Notes: generated from the sequence alone by a model not told the origin. 11,059 nt of DNA from CAVPRW01 sp046727435 [NCBI: bacterium] (GCA_046727435.1 JBKPCR010000123.1:1-11059), one strand, 5' to 3'; shown: positions 1-5,956, counted from the stretch's first letter. Numbers and translations are program-made.

Positions 1-1
1 C

Positions 2-454
2 CTCCCGCTCGAGACCTACACGGATCTGAGCCCCAGCCAGACCCGCAAAGTCGTGTCGCTGAAGCTGGCGCTGGTCGGGCTGGCGGGCTTCGAGGAGTTC
101 TACCCGTCCGAGCTCAGCGGCGGCATGCAGAAACGCGCCGGGCTGGCCCGGGCCATGGCCCTGGATCCCGACCTCCTGTTCTTCGACGAGCCCTCGGCCG
201 GCCTCGACCCGATCAGCGCGCAGCGGCTGGATGAACTGATCCTCGAGCTCCGGGAGAGCCTCGGCGCCACCGTGGTGGTCGTGACCCACGACCTGGCGAG
301 CATCTTCACCATAGGGAACGACTCGATCTTCCTCGATGCGGCCGCCAAGACGATCATCGCCCGTGGCGACCCCAAGATCCTGCGCGATACCAGCCCGGAT
401 CCCAAGGTCCGTGAGTTTCTCACCCGTGGGGGGTCTGGTGCGGGGGTGAGGTAA
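2..454 (+). CDS. mlaF: Mla-type ABC transporter ATP-binding protein (5' partial)
   Basis: This is the C-terminal 150 codons of an ABC ATPase; the reading frame is open from base 2, so the start and the Walker A motif lie outside the window. Visible motifs in order are the ABC signature LSGGMQKRAGLARA, Walker B with catalytic glutamate (DLLFFDEPSAGLDP) and the switch histidine in VVTHDL. The exact form of the signature (SGGMQKRAGLARA) and the lead-in LPLETYTDLS are typical of the MlaF/Ttg2A class, which powers phospholipid movement between inner and outer membranes together with the permease MlaE and the MCE protein MlaD. An MCE gene follows 47 bases downstream on the same strand, which supports this assignment. 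The C-terminus ends in a normal way for the family (KVREFLTRG). Confidence 0.93.
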   Translation, partial: LPLETYTDLSPSQTRKVVSLKLALVGLAGFEEFYPSELSGGMQKRAGLARAMALDPDLLFFDEPSAGLDPISAQRLDELILELRESLGATVVVVTHDLASIFTIGNDSIFLDAAAKTIIARGDPKILRDTSPDPKVREFLTRGGSGAGVR

Positions 455-501
455 CCGGACACCCAAGAGCCCGGCCCCACCCGGGGGAGAGGAGAGGCGT
501 C

Positions 502-1407
502 ATGCGGAAGCGGGCGAATCCCGCGGTGATCGGTGGTTTTGTCGTGGGTGCGGTGGCGCTGATCGTCATCGGGGTGCTGCTCCTCGGTGGCGGCCGGTTC
601 CTGACCGAACAGCGCACCTATGTGCTGTACTTCGAAGACTCCGTGGAGGGGCTGAGCGTAGGAGCCCCTGTGACCCAACAGGGGGTGAGGATCGGCTCGG
701 TGAGCGACATCCAGGTGCAATACCTCCCCCGGACGGGCGAGTTTCGGGTTCCGGTGTTCATCGACATCGAGCCGGGTCGGGTCAAGGATGTCGGCGTCGG
801 AGACAAGCCTAGGGAGGGGGAAGCCTTCATCAAGTTCCTGATCGAGCGTGGCCTGAGAGCCCAGTTGCATCTCGACAGTCTGGTGACCGGCCAGCTGTCC
901 GTGCAACTCGGCTTCCATCCCGGCACGCCCGTGAGGCTGGTCGGCGGCGAGGGTAAGGTGCCAGAGATCCCGACAATTCCCACGGCCTTCGACCAAGTGT
1001 CTGCAAAGGTCCAGAGCCTCGTGGAGCGGATCGAGCAGCTGCTCCTCGACCAGCTCTTCGCCCACGTGCTGCGGACCGTGCAGGGGCTCGATCAGCTGGT
1101 GAACGCCCCCGAGCTGTCCGCCGTCCTGCGCTCCCTCGATCACACCCTGACCACCCTCCAGCAGCTGCTGTCGCGTGTCGATGGCCAGGTGGCGGGGCTG
1201 CTCGACGAGGTGGGGGGCACGGCCACCGCCACGCCGAGTGCGGACACCTGCTTAGAGGCGGATGACCGGATCACGGCCGTGATCGCTTCCGAGGCGGCCA
1301 CAGCAGTTCTTCTGCTGCGCCGAGGGTGCGAAGCTCGGCCCACGATCAGGCAGCCCCTCGGGACGGCTGCCGGCATTCAGCGTGATCCCGATGGGTCAAC
1401 TGGCTGA
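502..1407 (+). CDS. mlaD: MlaD-like MCE-domain protein with an altered C-terminus
   Basis: This 301-residue protein has an N-terminal membrane anchor (about residues 9-31, after MRKRANP) and a single MCE domain (about 38-120) with the typical lead-in VLYFEDSVEGLSVGAPVTQQ and GVRIGSV. A helical segment rich in Leu and Gln follows to about residue 236. It would bind lipid in the periplasm as the MlaD ring of an Mla-type transporter. The start is supported by AGGAG at 490-494, seven bases upstream, and by its position right after the MlaF-type ATPase. From about residue 237 onward (GGTATATPSADTC...) the sequence no longer looks like this family: homologues with this architecture usually run on with more helix and end in a motif of the LRVLADYLERHPE type, which I cannot find in any frame. 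The tail therefore looks like a fusion to unrelated DNA. The lipid-binding core could still be functional. Confidence 0.85.
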   Translation: MRKRANPAVIGGFVVGAVALIVIGVLLLGGGRFLTEQRTYVLYFEDSVEGLSVGAPVTQQGVRIGSVSDIQVQYLPRTGEFRVPVFIDIEPGRVKDVGVGDKPREGEAFIKFLIERGLRAQLHLDSLVTGQLSVQLGFHPGTPVRLVGGEGKVPEIPTIPTAFDQVSAKVQSLVERIEQLLLDQLFAHVLRTVQGLDQLVNAPELSAVLRSLDHTLTTLQQLLSRVDGQVAGLLDEVGGTATATPSADTCLEADDRITAVIASEAATAVLLLRRGCEARPTIRQPLGTAAGIQRDPDGSTG

Positions 1408-1443
1408 GCTCGGCACCTGCAGACTTCGTATGGCGCATCGCCA

Positions 1444-1629
1444 ATGTCCGCGGGACGTAGAGCTCCCTGCCACCGGCTGCACCAGGGGCAGTGGCTGCCT
1501 GCAGTGATCGCTGCCGAACGAGTCACTGCTGACGAGGTCCTGGCCGCGGTACGGACGCAAGGTATCGGCTCTCTGGATGAAGTGGCGGCGGTGGTGTTGG
1601 AGACCGATGGCCGCTTCACCGTCCTGTGA
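1444..1629 (+). pseudogene. YetF/DUF421 C-terminal fragment
   Basis: The stretch reading GQWLPAVIAAERVTADEVLA followed by AVRTQGIGSLDEVAAVVLET and DGRFTVL (about 1477-1629) matches my memory of the conserved C-terminal cytoplasmic tail of DUF421 (YetF-like) membrane proteins: a helix with E-E-L/V-L-A-A-x-R, then GxxSLxEVxxAVLETDGxxSV. The N-terminal transmembrane helices and the first part of the domain are absent. The ATG at 1444 is only the first Met in the open frame and has no ribosome-binding site. The fragment is in the same frame as the upstream MCE gene, separated from it by one TGA at 1405-1407, which suggests that a rearrangement joined the two. It is unlikely to be expressed as a working protein. 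Confidence 0.6.
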
Positions 1630-1688
1630 CATGCCAGGCTGGGGGCGGTCTCGGCCCTCATTGGTGTGATCCGTCCGGCAGAGGTCTC

Positions 1689-1934
1689 ATGACTGCGGCA
1701 CGGAGGGTCCGGCTGTCAGGGCTCATATGGCTCCTGGTGACGCCGGTGGTGGGTGCCACCAGTGCGGCTTCGGTACCCATCAGCCGAGCAGTGGACTGGG
1801 TGGCCACGGGCGTCGAGGTGGTGGGGGTCGCCATTATCGTGCTCGGGGCGATGCTGGCCACCGCCGTCTTCCTGATACGTATCGGAAATTTTGGCGGGGT
1901 TTGTTCAGGGTTCTTCGAGACACCCATGGCGTGA
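1689..1934 (+). pseudogene. DUF1622-like small membrane protein, truncated and probably frameshifted
   Basis: An ATG at 1689, preceded by a GAGG at 1681-1684, opens an 81-residue frame. It starts MTAARRVRLSGLIWLLVTPV (a signal or first membrane helix) and continues with a second helix, WVATGVEVVGVAIIVLGAML. That helix resembles the first core helix of DUF1622 inner-membrane proteins, which have an invariant E(L/V)(I/V)GVAIIV pattern. After FLIR the frame changes character (IGNFGGVCSG...) and stops. The next frame over reads YRKFWRGLFRVL, which is what the family has at this point (YRRFRxxLGRAL), so a frameshift near 1880 is likely. The remaining helices are not found. In my experience DUF421 and DUF1622 genes can sit together, which may explain the adjacent fragment, but both are broken here. 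The family call is from motif memory only. Confidence 0.45.
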
Positions 1935-2620
1935 TCGGGGGCCGCAGGGCGCCGCGACGCGCCTCGGCCGCCGCCGCACCCCCTGCCCGCAAGCGACGCG
2001 CGCGGACGGGGGCGGCCGCCAGGACAACACCGACCGCCCGTGACGTCATGTGTCGACAGGTGGCGGCAAGGCGTGAACCAGCCTCGCCGCTCCGGTGGGG
2101 GTGGAATGGGGGAGACCGTTCCAGGTCGGAACAGGGTGTTTGCAAATGAAACACGAGGCCAGACGTCAGCGGGCTGTTATCGATCCACGGGAGAGGCGAT
2201 CTGGCGCGGAGGTTGGCCTCGGGGGTGCTCGGCACCCGGTTGCTCGATCGCCTGGAGAGACCCGGCATACCGCGCTGGCGGCCATGACAGCTTGTTGATG
2301 CCCCCGCGATTGCCGTTCCGCGCTCCCCTTGCCGCGCTCCCCACCGCCTCTCGCCACTCCTGCCCTTACGATTGCCGTTGTAGAGTAGCCACGGCTTCAT
2401 CGCATAGCCCATGGAGCGGCTGGATCTGTTCGTGCCTTCTTGCAGTCCGATGCGCTTGCCCAGCTCTGCGCCGTTAATCTTGTCCGCCTTGTACCGCCTT
2501 CGCGCCAGGATCATCTTTATCGGGTTGCCGTTCATTCTGGTGCCCACGAGGTCTTTGTTTTGCAGGCCATGCCGTGCAAGGGACGCGTTGAGTTCGTCCG
2601 GCGTAAAGGATGGGCTGGGG
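1935..2620. other. No recognisable gene; degenerate sequence
   Basis: Long open frames exist on both strands, as expected at this GC content, but none has a plausible start, family motif or coding character that I recognise. On the - strand, directly after the Tat-signal fragment, one frame reads FTPDELNASLARHGLQNKD and then NGNPIKMILARRRYKADKIN (about 2480-2610). It has a natural amino-acid composition and could be another gene relic, but I cannot assign it. A partial match to the dispersed repeat lies at 2040-2062. Confidence 0.5.
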
Positions 2621-2713
2621 CGTTACGGTTGGCCGCCGAGCGCGAACGCGCTGGCACCGAAGGCGCCTCCGGTCTTGAGCGATATTTCCAGAAACTCACG
2701 TCTCGTCCACTCG
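2617..2713 (-). pseudogene. Tat signal peptide relic
   Basis: Reading from a possible GTG at about 2719, the - strand gives VNDSEW, then TRREFLEISLKTGGAFG and ASAFALGG. This has the twin-arginine plan: polar start, RRxFL motif, and a weakly hydrophobic Ala/Gly-rich stretch. It would direct a folded, usually cofactor-bearing, protein across the inner membrane. The frame ends at a TAA at 2620-2622, just after GGQP, so no mature protein is attached. The same frame is open upstream into the beta-propeller fragment, so the two relics are fused in frame. Which enzyme the signal belonged to cannot be told. Confidence 0.5.
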
Positions 2714-2980
2714 GAATCGTTCACAGCGCATTCAGGCGTGAACCTCGATGGCAGGAAGGCATACCGACCATCGGGGCGGAACCGCACCATGCCGGGGGCA
2801 TCGGCGGTTGTGAGCCGCCGCACCGCTGTCATCTGGGCCACGCTCGGCCACCCAGTGTTCATGCCCGTTCGGCGTGAAGAACCCTTCGTGCGGCGAGCGG
2901 CCCACAGAGGCCATGCCATGGATGCGGTTCGTCATTGTGCCTATGAGCGAGACCGCATGCGAGCCGATCGAGACGACAGT
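2714..2980 (-). pseudogene. YVTN/YncE-type beta-propeller protein fragment, frameshifted
   Basis: Two overlapping - strand frames carry consecutive blades. The first reads VVSIGSHAVSLIGTMTNRI and VGRSPHEGFFTPNGHEHW (about 2858-2980). The second reads TTADAPGMVRFRPDGRYAF and LPSRFTPE (about 2720-2840). Together they follow the blade pattern of YVTN-repeat proteins of the YncE kind: the V-I-D-x-x-T-N-x-V strand, then VGRSPHxxFFTPDGRExWV, then a GPGMVxFRPDGKYAFV segment. About a dozen residues plus a shift of frame are missing between them (near 2845). Such proteins are periplasmic seven-blade propellers; only about one and a half blades remain. The fragment is bounded by a dehydrogenase piece on one side and a Tat signal on the other. 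Confidence 0.6.
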
Positions 2981-2984
2981 CAGC

Positions 2985-3069
2985 GGCGGTGACAAAGACG
3001 CCGGCACTGTTGACGAGGATGTCGAGGCGCCCGAAGCGTTCGACGACTGCTTTGACCTGCCCCTCAACT
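2985..3069 (-). pseudogene. Short-chain dehydrogenase/reductase (SDR) fragment
   Basis: The - strand reads VKAVVERFGRLDILVNSAG followed by VFVTAA. This is the core of a classical SDR: the helix ending in FGRLDILVN-NAG, where NNAG (here NSAG) is the conserved motif after strand four of the Rossmann fold. Only about 28 codons are present. Neither the glycine-rich cofactor motif (TGxxxGIG) nor the YxxxK active site is nearby. It directly abuts the stop codon of the 98-residue gene upstream and runs into the beta-propeller fragment in another frame, so it is a relic caught between rearrangement points. Confidence 0.6.
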
Positions 3070-3070
3070 G

Positions 3071-3367
3071 TTACGCCAGGACGGTTTGGAGATTGGCGCA
3101 GACATAGGTCTCCCCAAGGAGGGTAAACAGTTCAGTTCCGTCGTGATACTCAACGAGGTACCCTGTATGCGGGTCAATAACGATTTCAACGTGCGGATAG
3201 CTTTGCGGCGCACTTGGATGCTCGGCAACGGCTGTGAGGAAGCCTTCCTCATTGACGGATACCTCCTTCAGAGACCAGTGGATAATGAAGAGATCATGGG
3301 GTGCGTGAATGTGCTGTAGCGCGATCTCGCCGACTTCAAGATGGCACCACCGTTTGCTGAACGGCAT
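3071..3367 (-). CDS. Conserved-looking hypothetical protein, 98 residues
   Basis: I do not recognise this family. The frame starts at an ATG preceded by GGGAG about eight bases upstream and ends with TAA, giving a compact soluble protein with no signal peptide or membrane segment. The sequence has balanced composition and looks like a real globular domain: EVGEIALQHIHAPHDLFIIH, SVNEEGFLTAVAEH, YPHVEIVIDPHTGYLVEYHD and ELFTLLGETYVCANLQTVLA. Alternating hydrophobic residues suggest a mostly beta fold. Its codons use A and T in the third position more than those of the flanking genes, so it may have been acquired. It is the only intact reading frame between 1408 and 3981, with gene relics on both sides. 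Several His and Asp residues could bind a metal, but that is only a guess. Confidence 0.7.
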   Translation of the reverse strand: MPFSKRWCHLEVGEIALQHIHAPHDLFIIHWSLKEVSVNEEGFLTAVAEHPSAPQSYPHVEIVIDPHTGYLVEYHDGTELFTLLGETYVCANLQTVLA

Positions 3368-3543
3368 GACGTCGCTCCCGATGTCTCACCTGGATTTGAT
3401 GGGCGCTTTCCTCCTTCAAAGAGCAAACCACATGCCGCAGGGGCACAGAAACCCGCAACGCGCCTGCACGCGGGCATCAGCGCGTGCTCCGCTGCACACT
3501 TCCGCGCCTTCATCCCACCCGAGGGACGGAAGAGCGGGGGCGG

Positions 3544-3586
3544 GTGACGAAAAATAGTCGACAGGTGTCAGGATGCCGTCATGATG
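3544..3586. repeat. Dispersed repeat, copy A
   Basis: Beginning GTGACGAAAAATAGTCGACA and ending GTCATGATG, this segment matches 10177-10218 in the same orientation at 35 of 43 aligned columns, with one gap. Read on the - strand both copies give HD-x-x-LTPV-(D/N)-YF. It sits at the end of the IS6 remnant and may be the end of an insertion element or a scar left by one. Confidence 0.6.
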
Positions 3587-3850
3587 GCTGGCTCGTACCG
3601 TCCTCGGGCGGGTGAGGCGCTTGACATCCTGATGGTCTTGCTCCACTATCTTATCGAGAGGGCGCACCTGAGGCTGGTGGAACGGTGCTTCAAGCTGGGG
3701 GCTATACCTCATCACCCAACGGTTGATGGTCGCATAACCAATCGAGACACCCCGCTCCCGCACGAGTTCTTCTCTATGACGATAGCTCAGGGAATAGGCC
3801 AGAGACCACCGCACGCAGGTCGGGATGACGGTCGCCACGAAGTTGGCGTG

Positions 3851-3880
3851 CTTGAAATTCGCTATGATTCTACCCCCTCT
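3851..3880 (+). promoter_or_regulatory. Heat-shock-like (sigma-32 type) promoter for cbpA
   Basis: CTTGAA at 3851-3856, a 16-base spacer, then CCCCCTCT at 3873-3880. The sigma-32 consensus known from enterobacteria is CTTGAA, 13-17 bases, CCCCATNT, so both boxes and the spacing fit with two mismatches in the -10. A start point would fall near 3888, about 95 bases before cbpA, a DnaJ-family gene and a logical target. The -35 lies within the IS6 remnant, antisense to its Phe-Lys codons. A TATGAT at 3863-3868 could alternatively be a housekeeping -10, but its -35 is poor. Confidence 0.4.
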
Positions 3881-3885
3881 CATGA

Positions 3886-3902
3886 CTCTGTGTCACACAG
3901 AG
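3886..3902. promoter_or_regulatory. Perfect palindrome at the expected cbpA transcription start
   Basis: CTCTGTG, TCA, CACAGAG: two seven-base arms that are exact reverse complements around a three-base centre. It overlaps the start point predicted from the heat-shock-like promoter, so it could be an operator or a 5' hairpin in the cbpA message. It does not match the CIRCE element (TTAGCACTC-N9-GAGTGCTAA). Confidence 0.4.
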
Positions 3903-3981
3903 GGAAATCATACCTCGGCAGACCTGCAAGGGAAAGCGTGCGACACGTCCCCCGCGAATCCCCCGAAGCGACGAGATAGCT

Positions 3982-4917
3982 ATGGAATTCAAAGACTACT
4001 ACCAGATCCTTGGCGTAGCGCCGGACGCGGACGAGAAGACGATCCGGCAGGCCTTCCGCAAGCTCGCCCGGCAATATCATCCGGATGTGAATCCGGGCGA
4101 TCAGGCGGCCGAGGAGCAGTTCAAGGCCATTAACGAAGCGAACCAGGTGCTCTCCGATCCCGAGCAGCGCCAGAAGTACGACGCCTTGCGCGCCCAATAC
4201 CAGGGCTGGCAGCAAAGCGGTGGGCGCCCCCAGGATTTCGACTGGCAGGCCTGGTCCGCCCAGCCCGACGAGGGCGTGTATGTGCGCTACGGTACGGTCG
4301 ACGACCTGCACGACCTGTTCGGCGGCGAGAGCCCCTTCTCGGACTTCTTTACAACGATCTTCGGGGGGGCGCGCGATGCCGAGCGGACCCCGCGCCCTCG
4401 GCGCGGGCGCGATCTCGAAGCTGAGGCTACGGTGACACTGGAGGAAGCGTTCCGCGGGACGACGCGTGCGCTACAGCTCGGCGACCGCCGTCTCGAGGCG
4501 AAGATCCCTCGCGGTGCCTACACCGGCTTGCGGCTGCGCTTGGCCGGCCAGGGTGGGCCGGGGTCTCATGGGGGGCCGGCCGGCGATCTCTATCTGCTCA
4601 TTCGCGTGACGCCGCATGCGGCCTTTGAACGGGATGGTGATGATCTGCATACTGAGGTGCCGGTCGATATCTACACCGCGGCGCTGGGCGGCGAGGTGCG
4701 TCTGCCAACCCTGGACGGCACCGTGATGTTGAAGATTCCGCCGCAGACCCAGTCGGGGCGCATCTTGCGGCTGCGGGGCAAGGGTATGCCACGCCTGGGC
4801 GATCCCGGCGCACGCGGCGATCTCTATGCGCTTGTCAAGTTAATGCTTCCCGAGCTGCTGAGCGAGCGCGAGCTAGAGGCCTTCCGCGAGCTGGCCGCCG
4901 CCCGCAGCAGCGCATAA
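3982..4917 (+). CDS. cbpA: DnaJ-like co-chaperone CbpA
   Basis: This intact 311-residue type II (zinc-finger-free) Hsp40 has an N-terminal J domain (residues 4-68, KDYYQILGVAPDADEKTIRQ) with the HPD loop that stimulates DnaK ATPase at residues 33-35 in QYHPDVNPG. A linker with aromatic and Gly-rich parts follows (about 70-140, including DLFGG and FFTTIFGG). Two substrate-binding domains complete it: CTD I about 143-210 (DLEAEATVTLEEAFRGTTRA) and CTD II about 212-290, then a short dimerisation tail. Length and order fit CbpA, the DnaJ paralogue that delivers unfolded proteins to DnaK and, in Escherichia coli, binds DNA. There is no cysteine-rich zinc domain. The ATG is followed directly by the J domain, and its ribosome-binding site is weak. 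It is followed 112 bases downstream by a CbpM-like gene, the usual partner. Confidence 0.95.
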   Translation: MEFKDYYQILGVAPDADEKTIRQAFRKLARQYHPDVNPGDQAAEEQFKAINEANQVLSDPEQRQKYDALRAQYQGWQQSGGRPQDFDWQAWSAQPDEGVYVRYGTVDDLHDLFGGESPFSDFFTTIFGGARDAERTPRPRRGRDLEAEATVTLEEAFRGTTRALQLGDRRLEAKIPRGAYTGLRLRLAGQGGPGSHGGPAGDLYLLIRVTPHAAFERDGDDLHTEVPVDIYTAALGGEVRLPTLDGTVMLKIPPQTQSGRILRLRGKGMPRLGDPGARGDLYALVKLMLPELLSERELEAFRELAAARSSA

Positions 4918-4989
4918 GTCGACGGCATGGCAGCGTCGGCCGCTGCGCGAGATAGGTGGGGATAGAGGAGGCCGGTTACACTCGTCTTA

Positions 4990-5004
4990 CCCAGGCTGCC
5001 TGGG
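4990..5004. promoter_or_regulatory. Small hairpin in the cbpA-cbpM-like gap
   Basis: CCCAGG, CTG, CCTGGG forms a perfect six-base stem with a three-base loop. It ends about 11 bases before the strong ribosome-binding site of the next gene. There is no T-run after it, so it is not a standard terminator. It could moderate read-through or translation between the two genes. Confidence 0.35.
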
Positions 5005-5029
5005 ACGTCAGTGAGAGGAGGAGGATCTG

Positions 5030-5323
5030 ATGCACCCCGATGATTCCCCCACAAGCCGCACCCGTGAGACAGCAGGGCATGCCTCTGAAGCCGAGCGCCT
5101 TTACCGTCGGCGATTGCGCGAGGTGCTGGGCATCAATGCCCCCGGCGCCGAGGTGATCCTCCGCCTGCGCCGCCAGATGGTCGAGTTGCAGGCCCGCGTG
5201 CGGCAACTAGAGGCCGAGCTGGCCCTTCGAGATGCGGGACAGAATGCACGTTTGATGCAGTATCGCGAGATCTGCTTCGAGGCATCCTGGCAGGAGGTGG
5301 TTGATCCTGAGGAATGGCCATAA
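5030..5323 (+). CDS. CbpM-like chaperone modulator, short form without a recognisable HTH half
   Basis: This 97-residue protein has a strong ribosome-binding site (overlapping AGGAGG at 5016-5024, 5-8 bases before the ATG). Residues about 18-66 (EAERLYRRRLREVLGINAPG, AEVILRLRRQMVELQARVRQ, LEAELALR) match the second half of CbpM/MerR-like proteins: a helix, the turn (L/I)GVNxxGAEVIL, and a leucine-rich coiled coil. The N-terminal winged-helix part with its YTREEVA-like start is absent and replaced by a polar stretch (HPDDSPTSRTRETAGHASE). CbpM normally binds the J domain of CbpA and inhibits its work with DnaK, so position and coiled coil suggest the same role. The C-terminus (EICFEASWQEVVDPEEWP) is acidic and unlike CbpM. 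I do not know a published family with exactly this form. Confidence 0.6.
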   Translation: MHPDDSPTSRTRETAGHASEAERLYRRRLREVLGINAPGAEVILRLRRQMVELQARVRQLEAELALRDAGQNARLMQYREICFEASWQEVVDPEEWP

Positions 5324-5377
5324 GCACGTCAGGGTATGACTTCAGGATTGACGCCTCTGTCTGACGGCTGCAGGCGA

Positions 5378-5665
5378 AGCCGGAGGTTTGAAACATGTTG
5401 TGGTGACCCCAGTGCACAGGTCGTAACTGACCTGATCGTCGAACGCGGCCTGGTCTCGCTGCGCGGCACAACCTCGAGCGCGGCTGATAAAGTCAAGGCT
5501 GAGTAGCTTGCCCGGTCAGTGCGCGGGGTGATCGCCGTCAGACATATCCTGCTAGCGAGTCCGACGCTCGCCGCGCATGTCTCCGCTGTGCTGGCCGAGC
5601 CGCTCGGTGTATTCCATGGCAGGCTCACACCGTCCAGCGCAGCCCATGGCACGAAACACCACTAG
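5378..5665 (+). pseudogene. BON-domain protein relic
   Basis: In the frame through 5429 the sequence reads VVTDLIVERGLVSLRGTTSS and AADKVKAE, a TAG at 5504-5506, then LARSVRGVIAVRHILLASPT, ending at a TAG at 5663-5665. This follows the BON domain pattern: (V/I)xVxxGxVxLxGxVxSxxxKxxAExLAxxVxGVxxVxN. BON domains (as in OsmY) are small periplasmic or envelope modules thought to bind membranes. Here the first helix is not recognisable, there is no start codon with a ribosome-binding site, and the internal stop lies in the second helix, so the gene is dead. It may once have been part of the cbpA stress-response cluster. Confidence 0.55.
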
Positions 5666-5728
5666 ATGACCAACCAGCGTCGTCCCCCTTCGCTATCTGT
5701 AGTACATGACGCTTGCCTCCTTGTCACC

Positions 5729-5887
5729 TCAGTCCCCCGAACTGGACCGAACGCGATCATCCTGCGCCTTCCACTGCTCCAGCGTCATCACCGGCGGCCT
5801 GCACATGCCGCAACCGGTCCAGCCCACGCTCAGGAGGCACGCGAGGAGACAACTACAGGTGATGAGCCTCGCAACGCGCTTCTGCAA
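5729..5887 (-). CDS. Putative small lipoprotein, 52 residues
   Basis: Starting from a TTG at 5885-5887 the frame reads MQKRVARLITCSCLLACLLS, then VGWTGCGMCRPPVMTLEQWK and AQDDRVRSSSGD. It has the plan of a lipoprotein: basic start (QKRVAR), hydrophobic core (residues 8-22), and a lipobox-like WTGC with the cysteine at residue 26, followed by a short polar tail. A GAGAG lies about 8 bases before the start, and an in-frame stop (TAG) immediately precedes the TTG, so no longer N-terminus is possible. The lipobox is imperfect (Trp at -3 where Leu is usual), and the tail is too short to assign a function. It would be the next gene on the strand after hpnM, 146 bases downstream. It may be real, but it is short and uses a rare start. 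Confidence 0.45.
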   Translation of the reverse strand: MQKRVARLITCSCLLACLLSVGWTGCGMCRPPVMTLEQWKAQDDRVRSSSGD

Positions 5888-5956
5888 CTATTGACTCTCT
5901 AGCATGGGGTTCCTGTGCCCGTCTCCGCCTGCCTAGCGGAACACCCGAGGAGAATT

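Larger units (their letters stand above)
3544..3883 (-). mobile_element. IS6-family transposase remnant with internal deletion
   Basis: Reading down from an ATG at 3883, the N-terminal part (FKHANFVATVIPTCVRWSLA, then YSLSYRHREELVRERGVSIG and YATINRWVMRYSPQLEAPFH) matches the helix-turn-helix region of IS6/IS26-like transposases. At about residue 70-77 it jumps directly to DKIVEQDHQDVKRLTRP, which is the end of the catalytic DDE domain (NIVEQDHRxIKRxxRP, containing the last catalytic Glu). The two catalytic Asp positions and roughly 130 residues between them are missing. After TRP the sequence leaves the family again and runs into the repeat at 3544-3586. The open frame continues to 3416 without meaning. 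The element cannot encode an active transposase. No matching inverted repeats could be identified with confidence. Confidence 0.8.

Noticed and set aside
100-1143. 347-codon open frame on the - strand
   Set aside because: Antisense shadow of the mlaF and mlaD genes, whose motifs and ribosome-binding site are clear on the + strand.
2150-2290. Possible IstB-like C-terminus (ARRLASGVLGTRLLDRLE) on the + strand
   Set aside because: The similarity is limited to a common Leu-rich helix; no Walker motifs or other IS21 parts are present nearby.
1834-2547. 237-codon open frame on the - strand
   Set aside because: Arg/Ser/Pro-rich through most of its length, no ribosome-binding site and no family motif. 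Only the first part (upstream of and including 2547) looks protein-like, and that belongs to the relic noted at 2480-2610.
3886-3902. Palindrome as the inverted end of the IS6 remnant
   Set aside because: It lies outside the transposase start where an end could be, but it is a self-contained hairpin and no matching partner is seen at the other side of the remnant.
5680-5725. Good ribosome-binding site (AAGGAGG) and ATG on the - strand after the small lipoprotein
   Set aside because: The frame stops after four codons (MYYR) and no sensible continuation is found in other frames.
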